Source: Anaeromyces robustus (taxonomy: Eukaryota; Neocallimastigomycota; Neocallimastigomycetes; Neocallimastigales; Neocallimastigaceae). Taken from it: DNA of 10,615 bases. Made by a program: the position numbers and the translations under genes. Numbering within the stretch: position 1 is the first letter of the stretch; each line of letters starts with the position of its first letter. Under the pieces are notes generated by a model that was given only the letters and a program-made list of their open reading frames with translations, was not told where the DNA came from and searched no databases. Positions 1 to 7,020 of this stretch are shown one piece after another. Where the stretch lies: contig MCFG01000758.1 in NCBI GenBank assembly GCA_002104895.1, positions 1 to 10,615 on the forward strand. The letters are read 5' to 3'.

Positions 1-245
1 AATATCAAACTTATTGTTATTATTATTAGTTTAAAATCTTAGCTTAGTTTAGTTTAGTTATAGTATTATCAATATCATGTAAACTTTATTAATATTCATG
101 TATTTTTATTAATATCAAATTATATTATTTTTACACCTATATAGTATAGTTTTAGTATAGTTTAAAAATTTAGTTAAAATTTTTCTTAGTATAGTTTAGC
201 CTAGTTTTAAGATTCGTCTGGTATCCGAATCCTGAAGGAGGACCA
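1..245 (+). other. AT-rich tail of a plus-strand LTR element leaving the window
   Basis: This stretch is non-coding and AT-rich. The word TAGTATAGTTT occurs three times exactly (142-152, 153-163, 187-197), and looser TTAGTTTAG words lie near 41-60. It ends in a short hairpin (GATTCG at 211-216 with CGAATC at 226-231) and a purine tract that abuts E1. I infer that it is the internal 3' end of the element whose 3' LTR is E1. No reading frame or known domain is visible, so the element may be non-autonomous or its coding part may lie left of the window. Confidence 0.4.
234..242 (+). promoter_or_regulatory. Candidate polypurine tract next to E1
   Basis: GAAGGAGGA is a nine-base pure-purine run, unusually G-rich for this window, and it ends three bases before the TGTAACG start of E1. 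In Ty3/gypsy elements the purine tract that primes plus-strand DNA synthesis sits just upstream of the 3' LTR. Its position and orientation make E1 the 3' LTR of a plus-strand element. The call rests on position and composition only. Confidence 0.5.
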
Positions 246-273
246 TGTAACGAATCTCTCAATTAGTAAAATA

Positions 274-347
274 GTAACCATGGTCTAGTGGTTAGTAACT
301 ATGACCATCTGGGCGAACACTCTGGGTTCGACTCACACCTTGTTCCA
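274..347 (+). ncRNA. tRNA-like segment (box A + box B) inside E1
   Basis: Box A, TGGTCTAGTGG (281-291), matches the form seen in eukaryotic tRNA-Glu genes. Box B, GGTTCGACTC (325-334), begins 44 bases after box A, the normal tRNA distance. The ends GTAACCA (274-280) and TTGTTCC (340-346) could form five of seven acceptor pairs, and a TTTT run follows within ten bases. No proper D arm or anticodon arm can be folded, so it is not a working tRNA. It is best read as a tRNA-derived Pol III promoter or small-RNA unit. The same segment occurs in E3. Confidence 0.55.
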
Positions 348-388
348 AATTTTATAAAAATTTTATTTTAAATTTATTTATTATAAAT

Positions 389-435
389 TTCTGTATTTTA
401 TTCTGTATTTGTTTCTGTATTTTATTTCTGTATTT
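389..435 (+). repeat. Four-copy TTCTGTATTT repeat in E1
   Basis: Exact copies lie at 389-398, 401-410, 413-422 and 426-435, a period of 12-13 bases. The same array is present in E3 at 7860-7906 in inverse orientation with the mirrored spacing, so it is an ancestral part of this element family and not a chance AT-rich run. Confidence 0.75.
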
Positions 436-940
436 CTTTATAGAATTACATGGAATAGAATTAGAAACTTTAAGAAAAAATTATATAATGTTTCTTTATT
501 TTTCTGTGAGATTCATTTTATGTCAAAATATCTTAGTTTCTGGCGATTTTTATTGTTTTTTATGAACTTTTGTTTTTAAAACTGTTTTTCCGCAAAAAGT
601 GTAAATGGGTGTGAAACTTTTAGTTAAAATATTTTTCTTTGTGCTTTTATTCTTTTATAACTTTATATATATTAGTAATAATTAATTCATAAGTAGTTTG
701 AAATACTACAAAGATTAGTTATTATTAATTTTTAATAATTAATAAAACTAAATTCTAATAAAACATATTTTAAATAAAAATAAAATAAAACTTAAAACTA
801 AATCTTACTAATATATATATCTCGACACCGACCTTTCAGGTTAACAAAGGAAAGGTGTTCTGATATTGCAATAAGTATCTTTTATTTTAAATTTTATTTT
901 GTTTGTGTTTACTTCAGATTTTGGTGTCAATTGTAATATT

Positions 941-960
941 GGAACTACCGTTCCGTTACA
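941..960 (+). other. Subterminal hairpin at the end of E1
   Basis: GGAAC (941-945) pairs with GTTCC (950-954) across the loop TACC, and the stem abuts the terminal GTTACA. E2 and E3 have hairpins of different sequence at the same place, which suggests that the structure matters, for instance to integrase, primer-site folding or termination. The role is inferred. Confidence 0.5.
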
Positions 961-1075
961 GTAATAATTAAATATTGATATTAATAGTTTTGATATTGAT
1001 ATTAATAATAAAATTAATGTATAATAATAATAATCATATATTTTTTAAAGATTCATTTTCGAAGTTTTAAGTTTC
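961..1075. other. AT-rich spacer between E1 and the chromovirus stop codon
   Basis: The spacer has repeated TTGATATTAATA words and no purine-rich tract on the minus strand. It should hold the 3' untranslated end of the chromovirus, but no LTR start could be recognised. The 3' LTR may therefore be missing, or E1 may have landed in it. Confidence 0.4.
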
Positions 1076-3688
1076 CTAATTCGATTTGTTAAAGCTTTTG
1101 AGTAATTCTGGGCAATTCAGGTTTGATTCTGGTTCCCAAGATGCTTCAGACAAAGGATAACCTTTCCATTTTATAAGATATTGGATTTTACCATAATGTT
1201 TTCTTTTATCAAGGATTTCTTCGACTTCGTATTCTTCTTCTTCGTTTATTTTAATTGGTGGTGGAGGTTTTTGTTTTCGGCCAAATTTATCTTCGTAATA
1301 AGGTTCAAGTTCGGAGACATGGATGACTGGGTGGATTCTAATATCATTAGGAAGTTTTATTTTATATGAAACAGGGGAAATTTTCTTTATGATTTTGTAG
1401 GGTCCTAATTTTCTTGGTTTTAACTTTTTGTTTTTGTTTCGAATGATAAGAGAACTATTAACCCAGACCTTGTCGTTTACTTTAAATTCTGGAGGTTGAA
1501 TTCTGTGCTTATTAGCGAATTTTTCTTGTTTTGCGCTTGCTTCTTTTAAATTTTCCTTAAGTTGTTTGAATAGCTCAGATAAGTTTGTTGTTAATTCTTC
1601 TGCACGAGGTACGTCAATAGGGCTTGGTACAGCCGGAGAGAAACGGGGGTTATAACCATAATTTGCATAAAAGGGAGAAATTTTTAGTGATTCTTGGATT
1701 GTATTATTGTAACAGAATTCAGCTAGGAATAGATAATCATACCAGTTTGAACCTTTAAAGTTTGAATAGCATCTCAAAAATTGTTCAACAACGGAGTTCA
1801 CCCTCTCCGTTAAACCGTTGGTTTGATGATGAAATGGTGAAGAAAAAGTTGTAGAGATTTTTAGAGATTTACAAATGGAAGTCCAGAATTTAGAGGTGAA
1901 TTGGGTGCCTCTATCAGTTAAAATTTCATTAGGAAGTCCATGAAGTCGAAATACTGAGTTCATAAAAGCTTTAGCAGTGTCTTCAGAAGAAGGAACATTA
2001 GAGAAAGGGATAAAATGACCCATTTTAGTGAACCTGTCTACTATAACAAGAATACAAGTAAATCCATTAGAAGTGGGAAGATCTGTTATGAAGTCCATTG
2101 AAATGCAAGTCCAAGGGCGGTCTGGAATTTCCAAAGGTTTTAAAAATCCATAAGGTTTGTGTTTAGTATCTTTTGAGCGGCAACAAATTTCGCAAGAACG
2201 CACATAGTCCTTAATATCTTCTTTTATTGAGGGCCACCAAAAATCACGGTTTGTTAGAAAGAATGTTTTCTTAAAACCAAAATGTCCAGCGGAAGGCGAA
2301 TCGTGGCAAGTATTTAAAACAGAAGAACGGCAGTTTGGAGGAACATAGATTTTACCTTTAAAAAGTAGGAAGTTATTACTGATAGAGAATCCGTTTGATT
2401 TGGTAGAATTTTGTCCAGAATTAAGTTTAGAAAGGTTTTCTTGATAAAATTTATCGTTTTTGTATTCGTTAAGGATTTGGTCATTTAGGGAAACAAAAGC
2501 AATCATAGTACAAAAGTTTTCGGGGCGGAGAACTGTAAAAGGAATGTCACTGGCTAACTCTTCTTCGTTGGAAGCGTAATCCGGTCTTCGTGAAAGAGCA
2601 TCGGCTTTACCATTAGCAGATCCAGCACGATAAGTGATCTTAAAGTTAAATTCGGAGAGAAATAAAGCCCAACGAACAAGTCTCTGAGACATCTTTTCTG
2701 GTTTCTTTTGGTAGAGTAGGTTTTGATGGTCGGAAAAAATTGTAAAGGGTTTTGATGTACCTTTTAATAAATGCCTCCAATGTTCTAAGGATTCTACAAT
2801 AGCCAAAAGTTCCTTGTCATAAATAGGGTAGTTCTTTTCTGATGCAGTAAGGGATCTAGAGAAGAAAGCTACGGGATGAATTTTATTATCATTTGATGAA
2901 GTTTGTGAAAGGATGGCTCCAATAGCGAAGTTACTACTATCAGTTTCAACGATAAAAGGAATATCACGATTTGGGTAGGCCAGAACAGGAGCAGTAGCAA
3001 ATTTCAATTTTATTTCATCAAAGGCTTTTTGAGTTTCGGGTGACCAGATAAATTTAGCTTGTTTTTTGAGTAAAGAGTGTAAAGGGTGAGTTATTGCAGC
3101 GAAACCGGGAATAAATCTACGATAATAATTGGCTAGACCAAGAAAAGATTGAAGTTGTTTAACGTTCATTGGAATAGGCCATTCTAAAATTGAGGATACT
3201 TTCTTAGGGTCCATGAATATTCCCTCAGAAGAGATTCTATGTCCAAGGAAGTCAAGATAAGGAACACAAAATTCGCATTTTTCTAATTTGGCAAATAACC
3301 CTGCGTTTCTAAGTCTTTTAAGAACTTCAGAAAGATGCTTGTAATGTGAATCTAAGTCTGGAGAAAATATTATAATATCGTCTATATAGCAAAAGACGAA
3401 TACACCGATAATATCTTCAAGAACGTCGTTTATAAAGTGTTGGAAAACGGCAGGAGCATTCTTCAACCCAAAAGGCATCACCAAATATTCGAAGTGTCCA
3501 TATTTGCATGTAAAGGCGGTTTTGTATTCGTCCCCTTTTTTAATTCTTACTAGATTGTAAGCCGAACGAAGATCAAGTTTAGAGAATATTTTCCCGTTTA
3601 CCAAATGTTCTAGCATATCATTAATTAGTGGTAGTGGATAAGAATCACGAATTGTGATTTCATTTAGGTGTCGATAATCTACCACCAT
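1076..3688 (-). CDS. Chromovirus Pol, 3' part: RT, RNase H, integrase, chromodomain
   Basis: 870 residues from the first Met. The open frame continues upstream to the insertion edge at 3714, so this Met is internal to the original polyprotein and not a true start. Reverse transcriptase: first catalytic Asp at 39, MPFGL at 71-75, YIDD at 101-104. RNase H: Asp250, Glu293, Asp320, then a KADALSRR motif near 361-368 with Asp363. Integrase: zinc finger His462, His469, Cys499, Cys502, and catalytic Asp532, Asp592, Glu628 with 35 residues between the last two, as in DDE integrases. The GPY/F module has GPY at 762-764. A chromodomain at about 819-857, with WKGY and SWEPE motifs, ends the protein and in related elements directs integration to marked chromatin. 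All catalytic residues are present. Having lost its upstream part to E2, the piece is probably not expressed. Confidence 0.93.
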   Translation of the reverse strand: MVVDYRHLNEITIRDSYPLPLINDMLEHLVNGKIFSKLDLRSAYNLVRIKKGDEYKTAFTCKYGHFEYLVMPFGLKNAPAVFQHFINDVLEDIIGVFVFCYIDDIIIFSPDLDSHYKHLSEVLKRLRNAGLFAKLEKCEFCVPYLDFLGHRISSEGIFMDPKKVSSILEWPIPMNVKQLQSFLGLANYYRRFIPGFAAITHPLHSLLKKQAKFIWSPETQKAFDEIKLKFATAPVLAYPNRDIPFIVETDSSNFAIGAILSQTSSNDNKIHPVAFFSRSLTASEKNYPIYDKELLAIVESLEHWRHLLKGTSKPFTIFSDHQNLLYQKKPEKMSQRLVRWALFLSEFNFKITYRAGSANGKADALSRRPDYASNEEELASDIPFTVLRPENFCTMIAFVSLNDQILNEYKNDKFYQENLSKLNSGQNSTKSNGFSISNNFLLFKGKIYVPPNCRSSVLNTCHDSPSAGHFGFKKTFFLTNRDFWWPSIKEDIKDYVRSCEICCRSKDTKHKPYGFLKPLEIPDRPWTCISMDFITDLPTSNGFTCILVIVDRFTKMGHFIPFSNVPSSEDTAKAFMNSVFRLHGLPNEILTDRGTQFTSKFWTSICKSLKISTTFSSPFHHQTNGLTERVNSVVEQFLRCYSNFKGSNWYDYLFLAEFCYNNTIQESLKISPFYANYGYNPRFSPAVPSPIDVPRAEELTTNLSELFKQLKENLKEASAKQEKFANKHRIQPPEFKVNDKVWVNSSLIIRNKNKKLKPRKLGPYKIIKKISPVSYKIKLPNDIRIHPVIHVSELEPYYEDKFGRKQKPPPPIKINEEEEYEVEEILDKRKHYGKIQYLIKWKGYPLSEASWEPESNLNCPELLKSFNKSN

Positions 3689-3709
3689 TCTAAGTTCACC
3701 ATTCTTTTT

Positions 3710-3714
3710 GAGGA
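3710..3714 (+). repeat. Target-site duplication GAGGA, left of E2
   Basis: GAGGA lies directly before the TGTAACG start of E2 and is repeated at 4287-4291 directly after its GTTACA end. In the Pol frame both copies read in the same phase, so they represent one original pentamer duplicated by a five-base staggered integration. Confidence 0.9.
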
Positions 3715-3742
3715 TGTAACGGTATCAACAACGACATTAAGG

Positions 3743-3818
3743 AACTTCGTGGTTCAACGGTAACTACTTCTACCTTTATCATAGATATCACTGGTTCGAA
3801 TCCTACTTTTACCTTTTT
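3743..3818 (+). ncRNA. tRNA-like segment (box A + box B) inside E2
   Basis: Box A, TGGTTCAACGG (3750-3760), resembles tRNA-Gly genes. Box B, GGTTCGAATCC (3793-3803), begins 43 bases downstream, and a T5 run (3814-3818), a normal Pol III stop, follows at tRNA length. GTGGTT (3749-3754) can pair with AACTAC across a 7-nt loop, giving a D-arm-like hairpin. The acceptor and T stems are poor, so aminoacylation is unlikely. It is a different tRNA type from the one in E1/E3, which suggests a separate capture. Confidence 0.55.
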
Positions 3819-3836
3819 GATTTGGAAAATTATTCA

Positions 3837-4010
3837 TTTATTTAGTTATTAATACATTTGTTCATTTACTTATTTTATTAATAGAATTATTTAGTCTATA
3901 ATTATTCATTCACTTAGTTAGATTTATTTAGATATTAGTTATTCGTCCACTTAGATATAAATACGATTTTATTTAGATACTAATTATGTATTCACTTAAT
4001 TATAGTAATA
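3837..4010 (+). repeat. Degenerate ~45-bp tandem units in E2
   Basis: Units begin with (T)TTATTTAG at 3837, 3887, 3923 and 3968 and continue with an ACTAATTA-like part and a TTCACTTA-like part. The unit resembles that of the array at 6748-7010, so the two arrays probably share origin. The units are diverged and AT-rich, so alignment is approximate. Confidence 0.5.
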
Positions 4011-4247
4011 GTTAAATAATTAAATATTTTGTTATTTAAATAAGTAAACCAATCACGTAATGATTTAGAATAAGTCTTGAATATAAAAGAAATGTATTAA
4101 TATTATTTTTACTCTTTGAGTCATTATTAATAAGAAAAATATTAAATATTTAAATATTAAATAAAATACAAAATAAATCCATAAACATTATGTTTTAATA
4201 TTGTGTTATTTATTTTGTTTGTTTATTTTATTTTAATTATTGAAATA

Positions 4248-5825
4248 CTACAACAACCTAGTGAATTTCTCACTAAGTTCGTTACAGAGGACAAAAAAGA
4301 CAGGAGCACCACCAGGAGATTTCGATTTTCTTATAAATCCTTTGGCTAAGTTTTCTTCAATGTATTCTTTGAGTGTTTTGGATTCTTTTTCGGTTAGAGG
4401 GTAAATAGGTCCATAAAATAATTGAGTATTTGGAAGAAGATTAATTTCACAATCGTAGAGTCTATGAGGAGGTAGTTCGTTCGCATAGATTTCGCTAAAT
4501 ACATCCTTATATGGGCGAAGCTTAGTTGGTAGTGACCTATTAATTTTATTATTTAATTCATCATTCTTCTTAAGTTCTTCAGGTTTTTCAGATTTTGGTG
4601 GGATAAAGGTAGTGAATGTACTGGGAAGAATCAGACAGTTGGATATACAGTGATTGGATTTGAAAGAAAGTTCTTTATTGGTGAAATTTATCGTGGGATT
4701 GTGAGTATAAAGCCAGTCAGTACCGAGTATAGCGCAATATGAGGGTAGATCGACTATATAAAATTTGGTTTTACAATTATGATTTTTGTATTTTAAAGAG
4801 ATTGGAAGAGTTTCACCAAGAATTGATTGATTACCTCCAATGCCAGCTACTTTAGGAAGATTAGTTTCAGAGTTATAGGGGATGTTGTTTTGTTTGGCAA
4901 AATATAGATCCATTAGGTTAAGTTGAGAGCCCGAATCGAGTAGTATTTTAGTCTTGACGGAAATGTTTGAAACTTTGAGTTGAAATTCGAAAATAGGAAG
5001 TTTTAAATCTGGCTGGTCTGAGATTCTTGGTCTTAATACTGGTTTTGATTCTATATTGGTTATATGACTGGTAGAAGAAGTTTTATTTTTGTTCTTTCGT
5101 GTACAGTTATCCAAGGAATGATCAGGAGACCCACAATAAGCACAAAGGTTTTCTCTTTTTCTTCTTTCTTTTTCTTCGGTTGACAAAGGACCATGAAATT
5201 TAAAGCTATTAGTTTTCTTATTGGATGGATTTTTCTTCTTGTTAAAGTGTTTATTATTATTATTATTAGTCGATTTATTTTGTTGATTGAAAAATTGTCG
5301 GTGAGTAGAGAGACGGCAATCAATCCTTGAGGCTATTGTTTGCATATCGAATAAGGATCTTGGACCAGGAAACATTTCGAGAATTCTAGTAGCAATTTGG
5401 TCGTTAAGTCCATTTAAGAATGCATCCATTTTAGCTTCTTCATTCCAAGACGATTCATCAGCATATCTATTGAATTCCAGAATGTATTCTCTTGCATTTC
5501 CAAGCCTTTTTTGTCTAACAGTTCTTAATTTTTGATTGGCAACAAAAGTGGAGTCATAGGTTCCAAAGGTAGCTTTAAACCTTGTAATAAATTCTTCATA
5601 GTTATCCAGACAAGGTTCGTGGTTTTCGAGTAAGGTAGCTGCCCAATTCATTGCTGATCCATATAATCTGGAAATAATGTATGCCACTTTTAAAGAGTCT
5701 TCAGAGAATTTCTCAGGATAAAGCATAAAAATAAGATCCATTTTTGCGAGAAATCCCTTGAAATAACGACGATCACCGGCAAACCCATCCTTGAATGTGG
5801 GGTTGTTGAAGCTTTCTTCTTCCAT
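4248..5825 (-). CDS. Chromovirus Gag-protease and N-terminal RT, cut short by E2
   Basis: 525 residues. The start is the first ATG after an in-frame TAA 15-12 bases upstream, in an A-rich context. Residues 1-180 are a retrotransposon Gag region (capsid-like, with RLYGSAMNW and an EFITRF helix region). An Asn/Lys-rich linker follows, then a CCHC zinc knuckle (Cys228, Cys231, His236, Cys241) for binding RNA. The aspartic protease has its catalytic DSG at 297-299 and an ILGTDWL flap-side motif from 366. From about 437 the chain enters the connection and fingers of reverse transcriptase and stops being native after Leu513. The last 12 residues are read from E2. Gag and protease could still be made from this piece, giving a Gag-Pro product without polymerase. 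That is inference. Confidence 0.93.
   Translation of the reverse strand: MEEESFNNPTFKDGFAGDRRYFKGFLAKMDLIFMLYPEKFSEDSLKVAYIISRLYGSAMNWAATLLENHEPCLDNYEEFITRFKATFGTYDSTFVANQKLRTVRQKRLGNAREYILEFNRYADESSWNEEAKMDAFLNGLNDQIATRILEMFPGPRSLFDMQTIASRIDCRLSTHRQFFNQQNKSTNNNNNKHFNKKKNPSNKKTNSFKFHGPLSTEEKERRKRENLCAYCGSPDHSLDNCTRKNKNKTSSTSHITNIESKPVLRPRISDQPDLKLPIFEFQLKVSNISVKTKILLDSGSQLNLMDLYFAKQNNIPYNSETNLPKVAGIGGNQSILGETLPISLKYKNHNCKTKFYIVDLPSYCAILGTDWLYTHNPTINFTNKELSFKSNHCISNCLILPSTFTTFIPPKSEKPEELKKNDELNNKINRSLPTKLRPYKDVFSEIYANELPPHRLYDCEINLLPNTQLFYGPIYPLTEKESKTLKEYIEENLAKGFIRKSKSPGGAPVFFVLCNELSEKFTRLL
4259..4275 (+). other. Subterminal hairpin at the end of E2
   Basis: TAGTGA (4259-4264) pairs with TCACTA (4270-4275) across the loop ATTTC, five bases before the terminal GTTACA. 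It is the counterpart of the hairpins at the ends of E1 and E3, with unrelated sequence. Confidence 0.5.
4287..4291 (+). repeat. Target-site duplication GAGGA, right of E2
   Basis: Second copy of the pentamer at 3710-3714. It directly follows the GTTACA terminus of E2. Confidence 0.9.
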
Positions 5826-6120
5826 ATTTTTTAATCTTTATTTTTGTAGAATAAATTATTAATTATTTTTAGTATTCTAAGTAGCACCGCAACGATAATT
5901 AATTGTATTTCTAAGTTTATTATTCTAATGATTATTGGTATGAGATTGGATTTCATTAGACGGACTAATTTTTTAATTTTAGATTTTAATTTTGGACGAT
6001 TTATTTAAGGTAATTTAAAATTTCGCTTTTTTATGCCTTACAACAATAAATAACCGGCAAAAGCTACTAACTAGAGGTATATACTGGACCTCAAAGTAAA
6101 TATTAAAACTATATAATTAA
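5826..6120 (-). other. AT-rich leader upstream of chromovirus Gag
   Basis: This is non-coding DNA between the Gag start and the GC-richer block. I see no purine tract, no LTR end and no convincing primer-binding site. On the sense (minus) strand it would be the 3' part of the 5' untranslated leader. Confidence 0.4.
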
Positions 6121-6385
6121 AGTCGCTTCACCTTCACGACCAACCTCCAGCCTTCGGTGACTGAAGTTCCTTATTTGCCAGAGCTTACGAAGGTATTGAA
6201 CTTGAACGTCCGATATTGCGTGCTTTTTATCACACAACAATTCCTTCCCCCAAGAAAGCGTGCTTTTCACACTACCCACTTTTATCAATACCTAAGTAAC
6301 TAATTGACTATAGTTTCTTAACCTACTAGAAACTAGTTACTTACGCCAAACACTCTGTATATGAGCTCTAAACGCTCCTAGTATA
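6121..6385. other. GC-richer non-coding block with direct repeat and long hairpin
   Basis: The composition stands out from the surrounding AT-rich DNA, and no reading frame of useful length is seen. A near-perfect direct repeat occurs: GCGTGCTTTTTATCACAC (6218-6235) and GCGTGCTTTTCACAC (6258-6272). A hairpin follows, with TAAGTAACTA (6293-6302) pairing with TAGTTACTTA (6334-6343) and an inner AGTTTCT/AGAAACT stem, separated on the left arm by an unpaired stretch. TTACGAAGGTATTG (6185-6198) recurs exactly at 7412-7425. It probably belongs to a retroelement leader or LTR, but the family is not recognised. Confidence 0.45.
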
Positions 6386-6409
6386 TTTTTTTTTTTTTTT
6401 TTTTTTTTT
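6386..6409 (-). repeat. 24-nt homopolymer (poly-T plus strand, poly-A minus strand)
   Basis: An uninterrupted run of T that closes the GC-richer block. Read on the minus strand it is a poly-A tract. It could be the tail of a retroposed transcript oriented on the minus strand, or a slippage-prone microsatellite. Confidence 0.85.
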
Positions 6410-6676
6410 AAAAATTACCTTAAAAATTTAATTTAGTTACACAAAAGAAACTTTTTAGGATTATTTTACTTTTTAATAATTCTTTTCTATTTCACACTGC
6501 TGTTCTTTCAGTTTATCAACTTACTCGAGCTGAATGTAGGACTTACGTCTGAGCCTACCAGCGAGGGCCAATGTGAAACTCGAAAGGAATTAAAAGAAGC
6601 GAAAGAAAGTATAGAAATAAGGATCCTCAGTATTGATTCTCCTTATTGCAAAATTTTATTAAATTTATTATAACAG

Positions 6677-6678
<2 letters not shown>
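6410..6678 (-). other. 269-bp block between two homopolymer tracts, with stem-loop
   Basis: Bounded by the 24-nt and 51-nt T tracts. Its GC-richer core (about 6485-6640) contains an irregular stem at 6524-6565 and outer inverted words TTTCACA and TGTGAAA. On the minus strand it ends in the 24-nt poly-A, which would suit a short retroposed sequence, but no box A/box B is seen and no open frame. The origin is unknown. Confidence 0.4.
6524..6565. other. Irregular 12-bp stem-loop
   Basis: CTC, GCTG and GTAGG (6524-6540, with GA and AAT bulged out) pair with CCTAC, CAGC and GAG (6554-6565) around a 13-nt loop. It lies upstream of Gag on the minus strand, where packaging or dimerisation structures of LTR elements are found. 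That function is inferred. Confidence 0.4.

Positions 6679-6729
<51 letters not shown>
6679..6729 (-). repeat. 51-nt homopolymer (poly-T plus strand, poly-A minus strand)
   Basis: An uninterrupted 51-nt T run that separates the 269-bp block from the ~45-bp repeat array. It is long enough that its true length is uncertain in any assembly. On the minus strand it would be the poly-A tail of whatever lies at 6730 and above. Confidence 0.85.
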
Positions 6730-6730
<1 letters not shown>

Positions 6731-6747
6731 TAATAATAATTAAATTA

Positions 6748-7010
6748 TTTATCTAGTTACTAATTAATTTATTCACTTAGATTTATTATTGAAATTTATC
6801 TAATTACTAATTAATTTATTCACTTAAATATTTTTATCGAGGTTTATCTAAAATAGATTTTATTTACTTAGATTTACTATTGAGTTTATCTAAATACTAT
6901 TTATTTATCCACTTGATTATATTATAGGATTTATTTAATTTACTAATTGTTATTCATTAAAATATAATATATGATTTATTTATTTACTATCACTATTCAT
7001 TTATTTATAG
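6748..7010 (+). repeat. Tandem array, about six units of 42-48 bp
   Basis: Units start with TTTATCTA or TTTATTTA at 6748, 6795, 6843, 6885, 6930 and 6975, with a partial one at 7000. Each continues as an ACTAATTA-like part, then TTATTCACTTA, then ATTTATTATTGA-like sequence. The first two units are closest and later ones drift. The same unit type fills the middle of E2, so this array may be the U3 part of a related LTR. Confidence 0.65.
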
Positions 7011-7020
7011 AATTTTTTAA

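Larger units (their letters stand above)
246..960 (+). mobile_element. E1: LTR-like element carrying a tRNA-like Pol III promoter (715 bp)
   Basis: It starts TGTAACG (246-252) and ends CGTTACA (954-960), typical gypsy-type LTR ends. Internally, in order, it has a tRNA-like segment (274-347), a four-copy TTCTGTATTT array (389-435), a long AT-rich stretch, a TATATATAT run (811-820), a 7-bp hairpin (ACCTTTC 831-837 with GAAAGGT 850-856) and a terminal hairpin (941-954). Most of its length aligns with E3 in the opposite orientation, and the last 150 or so bases differ. The flanking pentamers (GACCA left, GTAAT right) do not match. Together with the purine tract on the left this fits a 3' LTR better than a solo LTR. 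It encodes no protein. Confidence 0.65.
3715..4286 (+). mobile_element. E2: 572-bp LTR-like insertion with tRNA-like promoter inside Pol
   Basis: The ends are TGTAACG (3715-3721) and CGTTACA (4280-4286), bounded by perfect GAGGA duplications, the mark of retroviral-type integrase. Orientation follows the tRNA-like segment and is opposite to the chromovirus. In order it holds box A and box B (3750-3803), a T5 run, four degenerate roughly 45-bp units (3837-4010), a TATAAAAG word (4082-4089), AT-rich DNA and a terminal hairpin (4259-4275). Apart from the end heptamers its sequence differs from E1 and E3, so it is a second family with the same plan. It encodes no protein and adds 12 foreign codons and a stop to the upstream Gag-Pol piece. 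It could be a solo LTR or a complete miniature element. The clean duplication implies a fairly recent insertion. Confidence 0.85.
1076..5825 (-). mobile_element. Ty3/gypsy chromovirus, coding region, split by insertion E2
   Basis: One minus-strand coding unit runs from the Gag start at 5825 to a TAG stop at 1078-1076, in the order Gag, protease, reverse transcriptase, RNase H, integrase, chromodomain. That is the standard Ty3/gypsy order. Leaving out the 572-bp insert and one copy of the duplicated pentamer makes the two parts one open frame of about 1,390 codons with no other stop or frameshift. The element was therefore probably intact when E2 inserted. Flanking LTRs are not identified: the sequence before 1076 and the sequence after 5825 share nothing I can recognise. 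It cannot make its own full polyprotein now. Confidence 0.9.

Noticed and set aside
274-347. Functional tRNA gene
   Set aside because: The D and anticodon arms do not fold, the T stem has mismatches, and there is no 7-nt anticodon loop. The same segment is inside a repeated mobile element.
1181-1369. 62-codon plus-strand open frame
   Set aside because: It lies opposite the chromodomain/integrase end of Pol, is Phe-rich from the complement of Lys/Glu codons, and has no domain. It is a shadow of the real frame.
3715-4286. Spliceosomal or group I intron in Pol
   Set aside because: The 5-bp direct duplication and TGTAACG...CGTTACA ends explain the insert fully. On the coding strand it ends GTTACA, not AG, and I saw no group I core.
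3715-4286. E2 as a TIR DNA transposon (MITE)
   Set aside because: Inverted ends are only 7 bp and begin TG, with a 5-bp duplication. This fits integrase-type LTR ends better than the common TIR superfamilies, though Ginger-like elements were considered.
5060-5323. 87-codon minus-strand open frame
   Set aside because: It overlaps the linker and zinc knuckle of Gag in another frame, with no domain of its own.
5884-5896. TAGCACCGCAACG as an initiator-tRNA primer-binding site
   Set aside because: It is on the plus strand, opposite to the chromovirus, has no TGG start and no LTR end beside it.
6554-6575. Minus-strand LTR end and primer site (TTTCACA then TTGGCCCTCG)
   Set aside because: It is tempting because of CA followed by TGG, but no matching LTR start or second copy exists, and the implied tRNA 3' end lacks a T-loop sequence.
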